Assembly: GCF_013393905.1 (NCBI RefSeq)
Contig: NZ_CP040272.1
Span: 6,209,501 to 6,273,500 of the forward strand
Reading direction: 5' to 3'
Origin: Nostoc sp. C052
Lineage (GTDB): Bacteria > Cyanobacteriota > Cyanobacteriia > Cyanobacteriales > Nostocaceae
DNA: 64,000 nucleotides
The notes beneath the pieces are model-generated. The model made no database searches. It was given only the letters and a program-made list of their open reading frames with translations, and was not told the DNA's origin. Of the stretch, positions 44,571 to 51,629 are shown piece by piece. Made by a program: the position numbers and the translations under genes. The first letter of the stretch is position 1; every line of letters begins with the position of its first letter.

Positions 44571-44622
44571 ATACGAAGTTGCGATAGATAGTATTATTTA
44601 CGGGAAGTAAAATCAGTGTGCA
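44571..44622 (+). other. Short leader before the IS630 transposase remnant
   Basis: AT-rich 52 bp with no clear terminal inverted repeat. I could not define the ends of the IS630 element. Confidence 0.3.
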
Positions 44623-45580
44623 ATGATGTCTCGGACTCGGATTGAGATCACTCCTCACGTGGATTATGCAGAGTTAACCCAACGCTACCGTCGTTGTCGA
44701 GATGTTAAAGAACGCACCCGATGGCTGGTAATTCGGCTATTGAGCCGACCTAGTAATCCGATGAAAGTTGAGCAAGTAGCTCTGATTACAGGCTTAAGTG
44801 CTGATTGGGTACGTAAAATTGCTCGACGTTACAATGCTAATGAACCAGAGGGTATTGTAGACGGGCATAAAAAAAGCCCAGGAGGAAAACATAAAGCCTT
44901 AAAAACAGAACAACTTCAAGAACTTTTTGAAAAATTAAAGCTACCTCCAGAAGATGGTGGTTTGTGGAGTGAACCAAAAGTTGGGGAATTGATTGAACAA
45001 CAGTTTGGCATCCATATACATCGGGCAACCGAATGGCACTATCTCAAACGCTTAGGTTTTAGTTTACAAGCGCCGAGACCTTTACATGAGCGCAGCGCTA
45101 CCTCAGAGCAAAGGGCGTTTTTTAAAGCTCAACTGAAGTTTTTCGTCCAATTAATGCGTTGGTTATGCCCTCATAAGCATGTAGAAGTTTGGGCACAGGA
45201 CGAGGCGCGTTTAGGGCTTAAACCAGTGGTGCGTCGAACCTGGGCGCTCATTGGTCAACGTCCAACTGCTCATCATTATCCGCGCTACAAGTGCTTAATA
45301 TACCTACGGTTTTGTTCATCCTCAAACTGGTAATAGCTGTTTGTTCATTTTACCTAGGGTGAATACAACTGTGATGCAAATTGCACTTGAGGCATTTGCG
45401 GCTCAAGTTAATCCTCAAGGTGACAAGCTAATTATTTTACTTGTAGACCAAGCCGGTTGGCACACAACTCGTCATCTGGCTGTCCCAAAAGACATCATTA
45501 TGTACTCTATTCCCCCATACACACCTCAACTTAATCCAACCGAGTGTATCTACGGTAGAACCAAAAAAGTCTGGTTTTAA
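44623..45580 (+). pseudogene. IS630-family transposase, frameshifted and truncated
   Basis: The first frame (44623-45333) encodes a winged or homeodomain-like DNA-binding region (VEQVALITGLSADWVRKIAR), a Gly/His-rich linker, and the first catalytic Asp in WAQDEARLG. The frame then shifts by one base near 45297. Removing one A from the ctta-atat region restores KCLYTYGFV. The second frame (45341-45580) carries the second Asp (LLVDQAGWH) and the Glu (LNPTEC), followed at once by an unrelated GRTKKVWF stop. The C-terminus is therefore also missing. No slippery heptamer suits programmed frameshifting, so it is a decayed copy. Confidence 0.9.
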
Positions 45581-45594
45581 GGAGTAATAAAACA

Positions 45595-45792
45595 ATGGTG
45601 CAAGCAGCAGTATCAACAGAACTCACACTAGAAGCGGTAATTAATCTGTTCTTAGAAAAATCGGGAGAGCCAACTGATGAATGGCAACATCAGGCATTAG
45701 AGCAATACAAAAAAGGTGATGCCTTGGCAGTTAAAAAAATTAGCGTTACAAATATTTTTGACTTCCAATCTGTGAAAGTCACGAATTATTGA
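45595..45792 (+). CDS. Small hypothetical protein next to the IS630 remnant
   Basis: This 65-residue frame begins at an ATG with an aaggag ribosome-binding site 10 bp upstream. It reads MVQAAVSTELTLEAVINLFL, then SGEPTDEWQHQALEQYKKGD and a short basic-to-apolar end. The composition looks coding and no domain is recognised. It lies directly against the truncated transposase, so it may be the start of a gene cut by the insertion or an IS passenger. Confidence 0.4.
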   Translation: MVQAAVSTELTLEAVINLFLEKSGEPTDEWQHQALEQYKKGDALAVKKISVTNIFDFQSVKVTNY

Positions 45793-45806
45793 GAATTTAT
45801 TGGGAG

Positions 45807-46181
45807 TTATAAGCAATAATCGATCTCTTGAATCACATCAAAATTACAAGCAATAATTGATTTTACTGGCTCAGTTGCACTCAAATTAATGACTTGATGC
45901 AATACATTACCTGGAATATATATAAAATCTCCGGTGTTAACAATAACGGATTTTTTTAAATCCTGCCCATATTTAACTTCCACTGAGCCACTAAGATTAT
46001 AAATCATTGCTTCCGAGCCATCTGGATGAAAGTGCGGGGGAACATGCTCTCCAGGTTGAATAGTAGCTATAAACATAGAAATTTGGCTTTTTATTCCCGG
46101 GGTTTTTGACAATTGCTTAAAGAAAAATCCTGGGTTGTCTTCATTTGTTTCTGCGCTTCTTAATATGAAAATTTCTTCCAT
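45807..46181 (-). CDS. Cupin-domain protein
   Basis: A 124-residue single-domain cupin. The first metal motif is HVPPHFHPDGSEAMIYNLSG (His-x3-His-x-His with a following Glu-type position), the second near GDFIYIPGNVLHQVINL. The conserved glycine turns match germin-like and dioxygenase-like cupins. The protein has no signal peptide. The substrate is unknown. It is followed at 46234 by the desaturase gene on the same strand, 52 bp upstream, in unusually AT-rich DNA, so the pair may be co-transferred and co-expressed. Confidence 0.82.
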   Translation of the reverse strand: MEEIFILRSAETNEDNPGFFFKQLSKTPGIKSQISMFIATIQPGEHVPPHFHPDGSEAMIYNLSGSVEVKYGQDLKKSVIVNTGDFIYIPGNVLHQVINLSATEPVKSIIACNFDVIQEIDYCL

Positions 46182-46233
46182 TTTCTTCTGATATATATAT
46201 TAAAGAGAGATTAAATTAATTAAAATTATGATT

Positions 46234-47268
46234 TCATTGTATATCATAAACAATGAATGATATATTCATAATTATTCCCCAAAAATTATCTATTTTTAGT
46301 TTACCTTGTTCAACGATTGGCATACCTAAGCCATTATAAATTCTTTTAATTCTATTTCGGTGATACCAAAGGATTAAATCACGAAAAAATATGCAATGTG
46401 TTACTGTATCAGAATAAAGATTTGCATTAATTTTCGGTAGCTCATACCAGTGAGCTTGAGGTTTATAGTGGTGGGCATTATGATATCCATAGTTAAGAAA
46501 TATCCAATTAAGCCAGTAGTATTTACGGCTAATTAATGAAGAGTAAGTATTCTTTTGTTCATAATCTTTATTTAGCTTTATTGTTGAACTTCCTAAAGGG
46601 ATGATGGCAAATGTATGGTGATAACAATCATATACTCTTAAAATATTGAGCATGAGTATATGTGCTAAAAAAATATATAATATGCTCCAAGAATGAATGA
46701 AGTATAAAGTGGCAAAAAACATTGAGCGCAGAATAAAAACAACGATAATTCGCCAACGCATATTTTTATATTGTGAACGAATCATCGGTAAAAATAAACT
46801 TCTCCATCTTGAAACAAAACTCAAAATAGGAATATAAAAAAATTCTAGTGTTATAATTATTAGTCGTACAATGTATGGCAGACTTAAGACCCAATTAGTA
46901 ATAGAGAAACCATCATATCCTACTTTGTGACGGTGATGTTCAAGATGCTGATATTTCAGAAGCGTATAGCGAACATAGCAAGCTCCACTAATTATTGTCA
47001 TTAAAACACCAAAGCCATAATTGACTTTATGTTTTTGAAATATTGTGTCATGTATGAATTCATGGGTTAGTAATGCAGCCCAAATACTTGTATGAGTGAT
47101 GAGTATTGTACCTAATAAGTTTAACCAGAACTGATCTAATAATATTAAATACAAGCCGAAAAACAAACCTAAAATTGTGTAATTCATAACAAAGATATCT
47201 AAAATCAATTTATGGTTAAGCCATGCTTTCCCCTCTGACTCACTAAATGTTTTTATTTTAAATCTCAT
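46234..47268 (-). CDS. Membrane fatty acid desaturase family protein
   Basis: A 344-residue membrane protein with at least four hydrophobic spans and three histidine boxes of the diiron desaturase/hydroxylase family: HEFIHD (about 69-74), HLEHH (about 108-112), and HNAHH (about 260-264). The boxes are followed by a soluble C-terminal region. The closest pattern is acyl-lipid desaturases and related hydroxylases. Which chain or pigment it acts on is not clear. The gene is markedly AT-rich compared with its surroundings and sits in an island with an IS remnant, a cupin gene and truncated parA, suggesting transfer. The ATG at 47268 precedes a plausible start. Confidence 0.85.
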   Translation of the reverse strand: MRFKIKTFSESEGKAWLNHKLILDIFVMNYTILGLFFGLYLILLDQFWLNLLGTILITHTSIWAALLTHEFIHDTIFQKHKVNYGFGVLMTIISGACYVRYTLLKYQHLEHHRHKVGYDGFSITNWVLSLPYIVRLIIITLEFFYIPILSFVSRWRSLFLPMIRSQYKNMRWRIIVVFILRSMFFATLYFIHSWSILYIFLAHILMLNILRVYDCYHHTFAIIPLGSSTIKLNKDYEQKNTYSSLISRKYYWLNWIFLNYGYHNAHHYKPQAHWYELPKINANLYSDTVTHCIFFRDLILWYHRNRIKRIYNGLGMPIVEQGKLKIDNFWGIIMNISFIVYDIQ

Positions 47269-47700
47269 AGTTTTAAGGACTTGAACTTTCTTTTTATTGC
47301 ATTAATGACTAGATATCTATGAATTATCAGCTTACACAACTTGACATTTAGTCAAGTTCATAGCGTGATATTATGACCATGATATTGTTAGTTAGAACGT
47401 AAAACGTAATAATCATATTGGAAAACCCAGATTTTATCAATACCGTCGCCAAAAAAAGTATGAAGAAAGAGGGCGCTCTTCTGGCAAAATATGCATAGCT
47501 TGTTGCCGCAGACATCATCAAAGTAGCTCAAAACCTGATCCAAAAAGCAAATCAGCAGCCAGTGATAAGCGACGCCGAATAGCCCGCCGCAGGCATCACG
47601 CTCCAAATTTCTCACCTCGCCCAGTTGTATTACCCCTGCTCTAGCGCTACAATTTGCCAGTATTAGAAGCATTTTTAATTACAACTATAATTTATCACTT
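47269..47700. other. Degenerate stretch between the desaturase and truncated parA
   Basis: On the plus strand about 47402-47560 reads as an Ala/Lys-rich coding-like sequence (NPDFINTVAKKSMKKEGALL, then LVAADIIKVAQNLIQKANQQ) interrupted by stop codons. It may be a decayed gene. The overlapping minus-strand frame at 47388-47672 is not convincing. Confidence 0.35.
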
Positions 47701-47853
47701 GTGAGCAAAACCTGTATTATTGCGCTATTTAACCAATCAGGAGGAGTAGGAAAGACAAGTTTAACTATGAACTTGGGCTACCACCTTGCTCAAAAAAAGA
47801 AAAATCGTGTTCTTTTAATAGACTTATATAAGGGCAGCGTTAGGGTGGGGTAA
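47701..47853 (+). pseudogene. parA-like ATPase, truncated after about 42 codons
   Basis: From GTG at 47701 the frame reads VSKTCIIALFNQSGGVGKTS, a deviant Walker A of ParA/MinD ATPases, and continues to RVLLIDL, the end of the first strand pair. It then turns into DNA from a dispersed repeat (from about 47827) and hits a stop at 47853 after a few unrelated residues. The rest of the ATPase is missing. It is a remnant of a plasmid or phage partition gene. Confidence 0.75.
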
Positions 47854-47970
47854 AACCTTGGGTTTTTCAGCTATTTCAGACTTTTGTGTACACCGTAGCC
47901 TTTATAAAGAGAGGGATTGAAGGTGAGGTAAACCAGGGACATAAATTGTATGTTATTTAATTCTTATTCC
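47828..47970 (-). repeat. Dispersed repeat, copy B (inverted relative to 39805)
   Basis: Its reverse complement matches 39805-39898, and further to the right of that copy the words cccaccctaac and cccttat also match (39979-40000). Copy B carries a GTGTACAC element at 47880-47908. It abuts the point where the parA frame is lost. Confidence 0.82.
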
Positions 47971-48078
47971 CTAGTTACACAAAGCCTGTAAATTTGGGAA
48001 TTATACCAATTGCTGTACCTCTACCAACGTATTTGTATGATTATTAAGGTGAAACGGTATTAACTGCAAGTAAACTTT
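47971..48078. other. Short gap before the DUF6717 gene
   Basis: It is AT-rich. A short coding-like stretch (NLGIIPIAVPLPTYLYDY) ends in a stop and has no family match. No regulatory site is certain. Confidence 0.3.
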
Positions 48079-48435
48079 ATGAACTCAATCATGGTTATTC
48101 ATCCCTATAAATTCGGTGAGATGTGGGTGTTTGACGATGAAAATGTAAGTCTAGTTCGGGAGCCTTTTGTGGCAGGGGCGGATGAAATTATTGAAAGAAT
48201 GGTGGCACACATTCCAGATGCAGAATCAGGGTTCAGTTTGGTATTTTCTGCATTTCCCTTTCCTGGCTATCAACTCAAGTTTGACTGGCACCGTGAAGAA
48301 TATCGAGGTAACTGGTATTATAGTGCAGATTTAGATCGGGAAGGATGGCTCTGCCCTGCTCTATTTAAGTATTTCGATGAGGCTCCCAAAGAGTTTTACG
48401 CTCAGTTTAAAGCGAAGATAAACCGAGCAAGTTGA
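48079..48435 (+). CDS. DUF6717-like small protein
   Basis: A 118-residue soluble protein. It reads MNSIMVIHPYKFGEMWVFDD at the start, followed by EPFVAGADEIIERMVAHIPD, SLVFSAFPFPGYQLKFDWHR and WYYSADLDREGWLCPALFKY. From memory this matches the family annotated DUF6717, common in cyanobacteria. No enzyme motif is evident. The gene follows the repeat and parA remnant and is single on the plus strand. Confidence 0.72.
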   Translation: MNSIMVIHPYKFGEMWVFDDENVSLVREPFVAGADEIIERMVAHIPDAESGFSLVFSAFPFPGYQLKFDWHREEYRGNWYYSADLDREGWLCPALFKYFDEAPKEFYAQFKAKINRAS

Positions 48436-48763
48436 TGAAGCTGATGAAGATCAGAGCATTATGATGAGCCTTTTCAAGAAGCACAATTGCAAAGCTGAGA
48501 TTTGAAGATTATGAACGCCATGCCGCCAAACATCGCAATAAGTGAGATGAGGTTGGTTGTCAATCATAATTTCCTGTAAATTATTTATCGAAACGGAATT
48601 CAGGAGTCAGGAGTCAGAATTCATTCTGAATTCTCCTCAAGGGCTTTTTCTCTATTGATTTAGATTAGGGTAACATTTGTCAATATTTTTCTCTTCTATC
48701 GACTAATGTAGCTAAACAAACTAGGCTGTGATTGGTTTATTATTCTCAGCTTTAGTTCTAATC
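48436..48763. other. Intergenic region upstream of the KamA gene
   Basis: It carries a short repeat word aattcaggagtcaggagtc and its partial inverse. No tRNA and no clear promoter were found. Confidence 0.4.
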
Positions 48764-49924
48764 ATGATCAAAAAGACTACTCTAGATCCTCTAGTGAGCG
48801 ATGTTCGGTGTGCAGAAATTTGTCAGATTTTGGGAGAGACTTACAACCAGGAACGCTGGAACGATTGGCGCTGGCAAATGCGGCATCGGTTGACTAAGCT
48901 GGAACACTTTCAGCGGTTACTAAGGCTGAGTGCTACCGAAGAACAGGGACTTTTAATCGCACCAGAAAAGTTTGCTGTCGCCGTAACACCATACTTTGCA
49001 TCACTACTCGATCCAGAAGATCCCTTTTGCCCACTACGGTTACAAGTGATACCACGGCAAGAAGAACTAATCGTCAGTACAGCAGATATGGTAGATCCAT
49101 GCGGTGAAGACAACGACACCCCAGTGCCAGGACTTGTACACCGTTACCCCGATCGCGTGTTGCTCCTTGCCTTAGATACATGCGCTGCTTATTGCCGTTA
49201 CTGCACCCGCTCTCGTTTGGTAAGCCAAGGTGAGATGTACCCAGTAACGCGGCGCTTAGATGCGATCGCCACTTACCTAGAAGAACACACCGAAATTCGT
49301 GATGTGCTAATTTCCGGTGGCGATCCTTTGTTGATGTCTGATGAACCTTTAGACAATTTGCTTGGGCGGTTACGTGCTATTAAGCACATTGAATTTATCA
49401 GAATTGGTTCTCGTGTGCCGAGTTTTTTGCCGCAGCGAATTACACCAGAATTGGTTGCCTTGCTTCGGAAACATCGTGTGTGGCTGTCTTTGCACTTTTG
49501 TCATGTGCGGGAACTTACCCCAGAAGTGGCACAAGCTTGCGATCGCCTCGCTGATGGCGGCATTCCTCTAGGCAGTCAAACCGTGCTGTTAAAAGGTGTG
49601 AATGATTCTGAAAAAACCCTCAAAAATCTATTTCACGGTCTTCTCAAGCTGCGTGTGCGTCCCTATTATCTTTACCAATGCGACCCAGTAGTTGGCACTG
49701 CACATCTGCGAACAAGTGTTCAAACTGGACTGGATTTAATTTCTAAATTGCGCGGTCATACTACTGGGTACGCTGTACCAACCTATGTAATTGATGCCCC
49801 TGGTGGTGGTGGCAAAGTCCCCATTCAAGCCGAAACTCTACTTGCTTATGAGAAAGGCACAGCTACAGTGCAAAATTGGGCAGGTAAGAAGTACACATAT
49901 ATAGATCCAGTAGAGCAAGGATAA
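48764..49924 (+). CDS. KamA family radical SAM aminomutase-like enzyme
   Basis: About 386 residues, close to lysine 2,3-aminomutase in length. The radical SAM cluster motif is Cys140-x3-Cys144-x2-Cys147 (DTCAAYCRYCTRSRL), followed by ISGGDPLLM. The C-terminal PLP lysine motif PGGGGKVP is present, so the pyridoxal-linked aminomutase chemistry is retained. Lysine 2,3-aminomutase makes beta-lysine; EpmB-type members act on EF-P lysine. Sequence alone cannot separate these. The ATG at 48764 (MIKKTTLDPL) is preferred to the GTG at 48728. It leads a same-strand row with the SET and ATP-grasp genes. Confidence 0.9.
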   Translation: MIKKTTLDPLVSDVRCAEICQILGETYNQERWNDWRWQMRHRLTKLEHFQRLLRLSATEEQGLLIAPEKFAVAVTPYFASLLDPEDPFCPLRLQVIPRQEELIVSTADMVDPCGEDNDTPVPGLVHRYPDRVLLLALDTCAAYCRYCTRSRLVSQGEMYPVTRRLDAIATYLEEHTEIRDVLISGGDPLLMSDEPLDNLLGRLRAIKHIEFIRIGSRVPSFLPQRITPELVALLRKHRVWLSLHFCHVRELTPEVAQACDRLADGGIPLGSQTVLLKGVNDSEKTLKNLFHGLLKLRVRPYYLYQCDPVVGTAHLRTSVQTGLDLISKLRGHTTGYAVPTYVIDAPGGGGKVPIQAETLLAYEKGTATVQNWAGKKYTYIDPVEQG

Positions 49925-49951
49925 CACTATATATTTGTATATGAGTTGATC

Positions 49952-49998
49952 GCCATGATCTAAAAGGGACAATTGGAATGATTCTTTTAGATTATGGC
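49952..49998 (+). promoter_or_regulatory. Intercistronic hairpin between the KamA and SET genes
   Basis: gccatgatctaaaag (49952-49966) and cttttagattatggc (49984-49998) pair with one mismatch around a 17-base loop. No T-run follows, so it may stabilise or process the message rather than terminate it. Confidence 0.55.
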
Positions 49999-50036
49999 AA
50001 ACTAAAAAACTAAATAATTGCAGGAGATTAGTTGGA

Positions 50037-50432
50037 ATGTTAATTGTTGGTAATACAAACATCAAAGGTCGAGGTGTCTTCGCACAGAAGCACTTTTTAA
50101 AGGGAGAAATCATTGAAAGAGCGCCAGTTGTGGTTATACCTGCACAAGAGGTTAAATTGCTCGATCAAACAGTCTTGGGTAACTATTACTATGATTGGGA
50201 AGATAAAGCAGCAGCGATCGCCTTCGGTTTAGTGTCCTTGTTTAACCATTCTTACTATCCCAATACGTATTATGTGAAAAACTTCGCTGAACGAGAAGTG
50301 GAGTATATTGCCTACCGAGATATCGAAGCAGGAGAAGAAATTACTGCCAACTACAACGGTTCTCCTGACGATAAATCTCCTATATGGTTTGATGTTGTTG
50401 ATGAGCTATCTTCAACTCAATTGAAGAATTAG
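50037..50432 (+). CDS. SET-domain protein
   Basis: A 131-residue compact SET domain. The S-adenosylmethionine-binding GRGVFAQK turn, the SLFNHSYYPN motif with the conserved NHS, and GEEITANYNGS at the end are all present. SET proteins methylate lysine residues of proteins; the target here is unknown. It lacks the pre- and post-SET cysteine clusters of eukaryotic enzymes. It sits between the KamA and ATP-grasp genes, 113 bp and 82 bp away. A methylation step acting with lysine-derived chemistry is an attractive inference. The ATG at 50037 follows an aggaga site. Confidence 0.85.
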   Translation: MLIVGNTNIKGRGVFAQKHFLKGEIIERAPVVVIPAQEVKLLDQTVLGNYYYDWEDKAAAIAFGLVSLFNHSYYPNTYYVKNFAEREVEYIAYRDIEAGEEITANYNGSPDDKSPIWFDVVDELSSTQLKN

Positions 50433-50514
50433 TAATTGAAATTATTTTAATTAAGAACCTGATTTGTAAATTCAAGCTAACAGAAAAAGCTTTTTCATTG
50501 AGAATTATCGGGCT

Positions 50515-51504
50515 ATGGGGTTATTCATTGGTCTGTGTTATGACCTGAAGGTAGACTACCTGAAGGCTGGTTTTAGTGCATCTGAGGTGATGGAGTTCGA
50601 CGATGAAGAAACTATTATCGGGCTGGAAAATGCCCTATTTAAGTTAGGTCATCAGGTTGAACGTGTGGGCAATGGTAGAGAACTTGCTGGACGATTGGCT
50701 AAAGGCGATCACTGGGATCTGGTTTTCAATATTGCTGAGGGTTTAAAGGGTCGCTCCCGCGAAGCCCAAGTCCCGGCAGTCTGCGAGTTATTTGCTCAAC
50801 CTTACACCTTTTCCGATCCACTCACCTGCGCCCTAACGCTAGATAAGGCGCTTGCTAAAAGAGTAGTGCGCGATCGCGGTTTGCCAACAGCCCCCTTTGA
50901 AGTGGTGAGTACTACCGCAGAAGCAGCAGCCGTATCGCTATCAATGCCACTTTTCCTCAAACCTTTGGCGGAGGGCAGTTCTAAAGGGATAACTGGGCGT
51001 TCTCTTGTCAAAGAACGCGAGGAACTAGTAAATACTTATGAATTGTTACGTGAACTTTTTCAGCAACCACTACTCATAGAAACCTTTCTTCCAGGTCGAG
51101 AAGTAACAGTGGGTATTGTTGGCAACGGCAGCAACTCACGAGTAGTAGGTGTGATGGAAGTAATTTTTACAGGACAAGCTGAAGCTTTTGCTTATACCAC
51201 CCTTAACAAGGATGAGTATCTAGAACGGGTATCTTATCGTTTGCTCATAGATCCCGAACCACTGGCAGCACAGGCGAGGCAGCTAGCGCTCGATGCTTAC
51301 CATACCCTTGGTTGCCGAGACGCTGCCCGTGTGGATCTGCGGTGCGATGCTAACGGTGTATTGCACTTTATGGAGGTTAACCCACTGCCAGGACTACACC
51401 ATATCCGCTCAGACCTAGTAATTATGGGACGTTTAGGTGGTGTGACATACACAGAAATCATTGCTGAAATAGTCGATTCTGCATGGCAAAGGTACAAAGG
51501 TTGA
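50515..51504 (+). CDS. ATP-grasp ligase of the D-Ala-D-Ala ligase type
   Basis: A 329-residue ATP-grasp enzyme. N-terminal part: MGLFIGLCYDLKVDYLKAGF and WDLVFNIAEGLKGRSREAQV (Ddl-like). The ATP-grasp core has KPLAEGSSKGITGRS, LIETFLPGREVTVGIVG and the metal-binding end HFMEVNPLPGLHH. It lacks the full substrate-pocket signature of the housekeeping Ddl, and it lies in an unrelated gene row, so it probably joins a different amino acid or peptide. The operon context suggests a substrate made by the KamA-type enzyme. The next gene is the convergent MATE exporter, across a palindromic element. Confidence 0.87.
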   Translation: MGLFIGLCYDLKVDYLKAGFSASEVMEFDDEETIIGLENALFKLGHQVERVGNGRELAGRLAKGDHWDLVFNIAEGLKGRSREAQVPAVCELFAQPYTFSDPLTCALTLDKALAKRVVRDRGLPTAPFEVVSTTAEAAAVSLSMPLFLKPLAEGSSKGITGRSLVKEREELVNTYELLRELFQQPLLIETFLPGREVTVGIVGNGSNSRVVGVMEVIFTGQAEAFAYTTLNKDEYLERVSYRLLIDPEPLAAQARQLALDAYHTLGCRDAARVDLRCDANGVLHFMEVNPLPGLHHIRSDLVIMGRLGGVTYTEIIAEIVDSAWQRYKG

Positions 51505-51513
51505 AGTTTTTAG

Positions 51514-51625
51514 GGTGTTGCTGAATCGAGGTATGAATTTGGATGTAGAGACGTTGCAATGTAACTTCTCTACAAGGATTTTTAAATAACGCAAAATTAT
51601 TTTTCATACCGTAATCAGCAACGCC
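51514..51625. repeat. MITE-like palindrome between convergent genes
   Basis: Ends ggtgttgctgaatcgaggta (51514 on) and ttcataccgtaatcagcaac (51603 on) are inverted copies, about 20 of 24 bases. Inside lies a TGTAGAGACG-family unit (51544-51576). The element fills the gap between the ATP-grasp and MATE stops and could terminate both. Confidence 0.75.
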
Positions 51626-51629
51626 GTTT

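Noticed and set aside
44571..44622. Terminal inverted repeat of the IS630 element
   Set aside because: No matching inverse was found at the right end; the GTGTACAC ends cannot be tied to this transposase.
47388..47672. Minus-strand open frame of 94 codons
   Set aside because: The opposite strand reads better as a decayed coding sequence, and the minus frame has no recognisable start or family.
50515..51504. Housekeeping D-alanine-D-alanine ligase
   Set aside because: The fold matches, but the gene lies beside KamA and SET genes rather than mur genes, and substrate-pocket residues were not confirmed, so only the ATP-grasp type is stated.
51544..51576. Separate transposon at the ATP-grasp/MATE junction
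   Set aside because: It is a short TGTAGAGACG-family unit lying within the larger palindrome, with no coding capacity.
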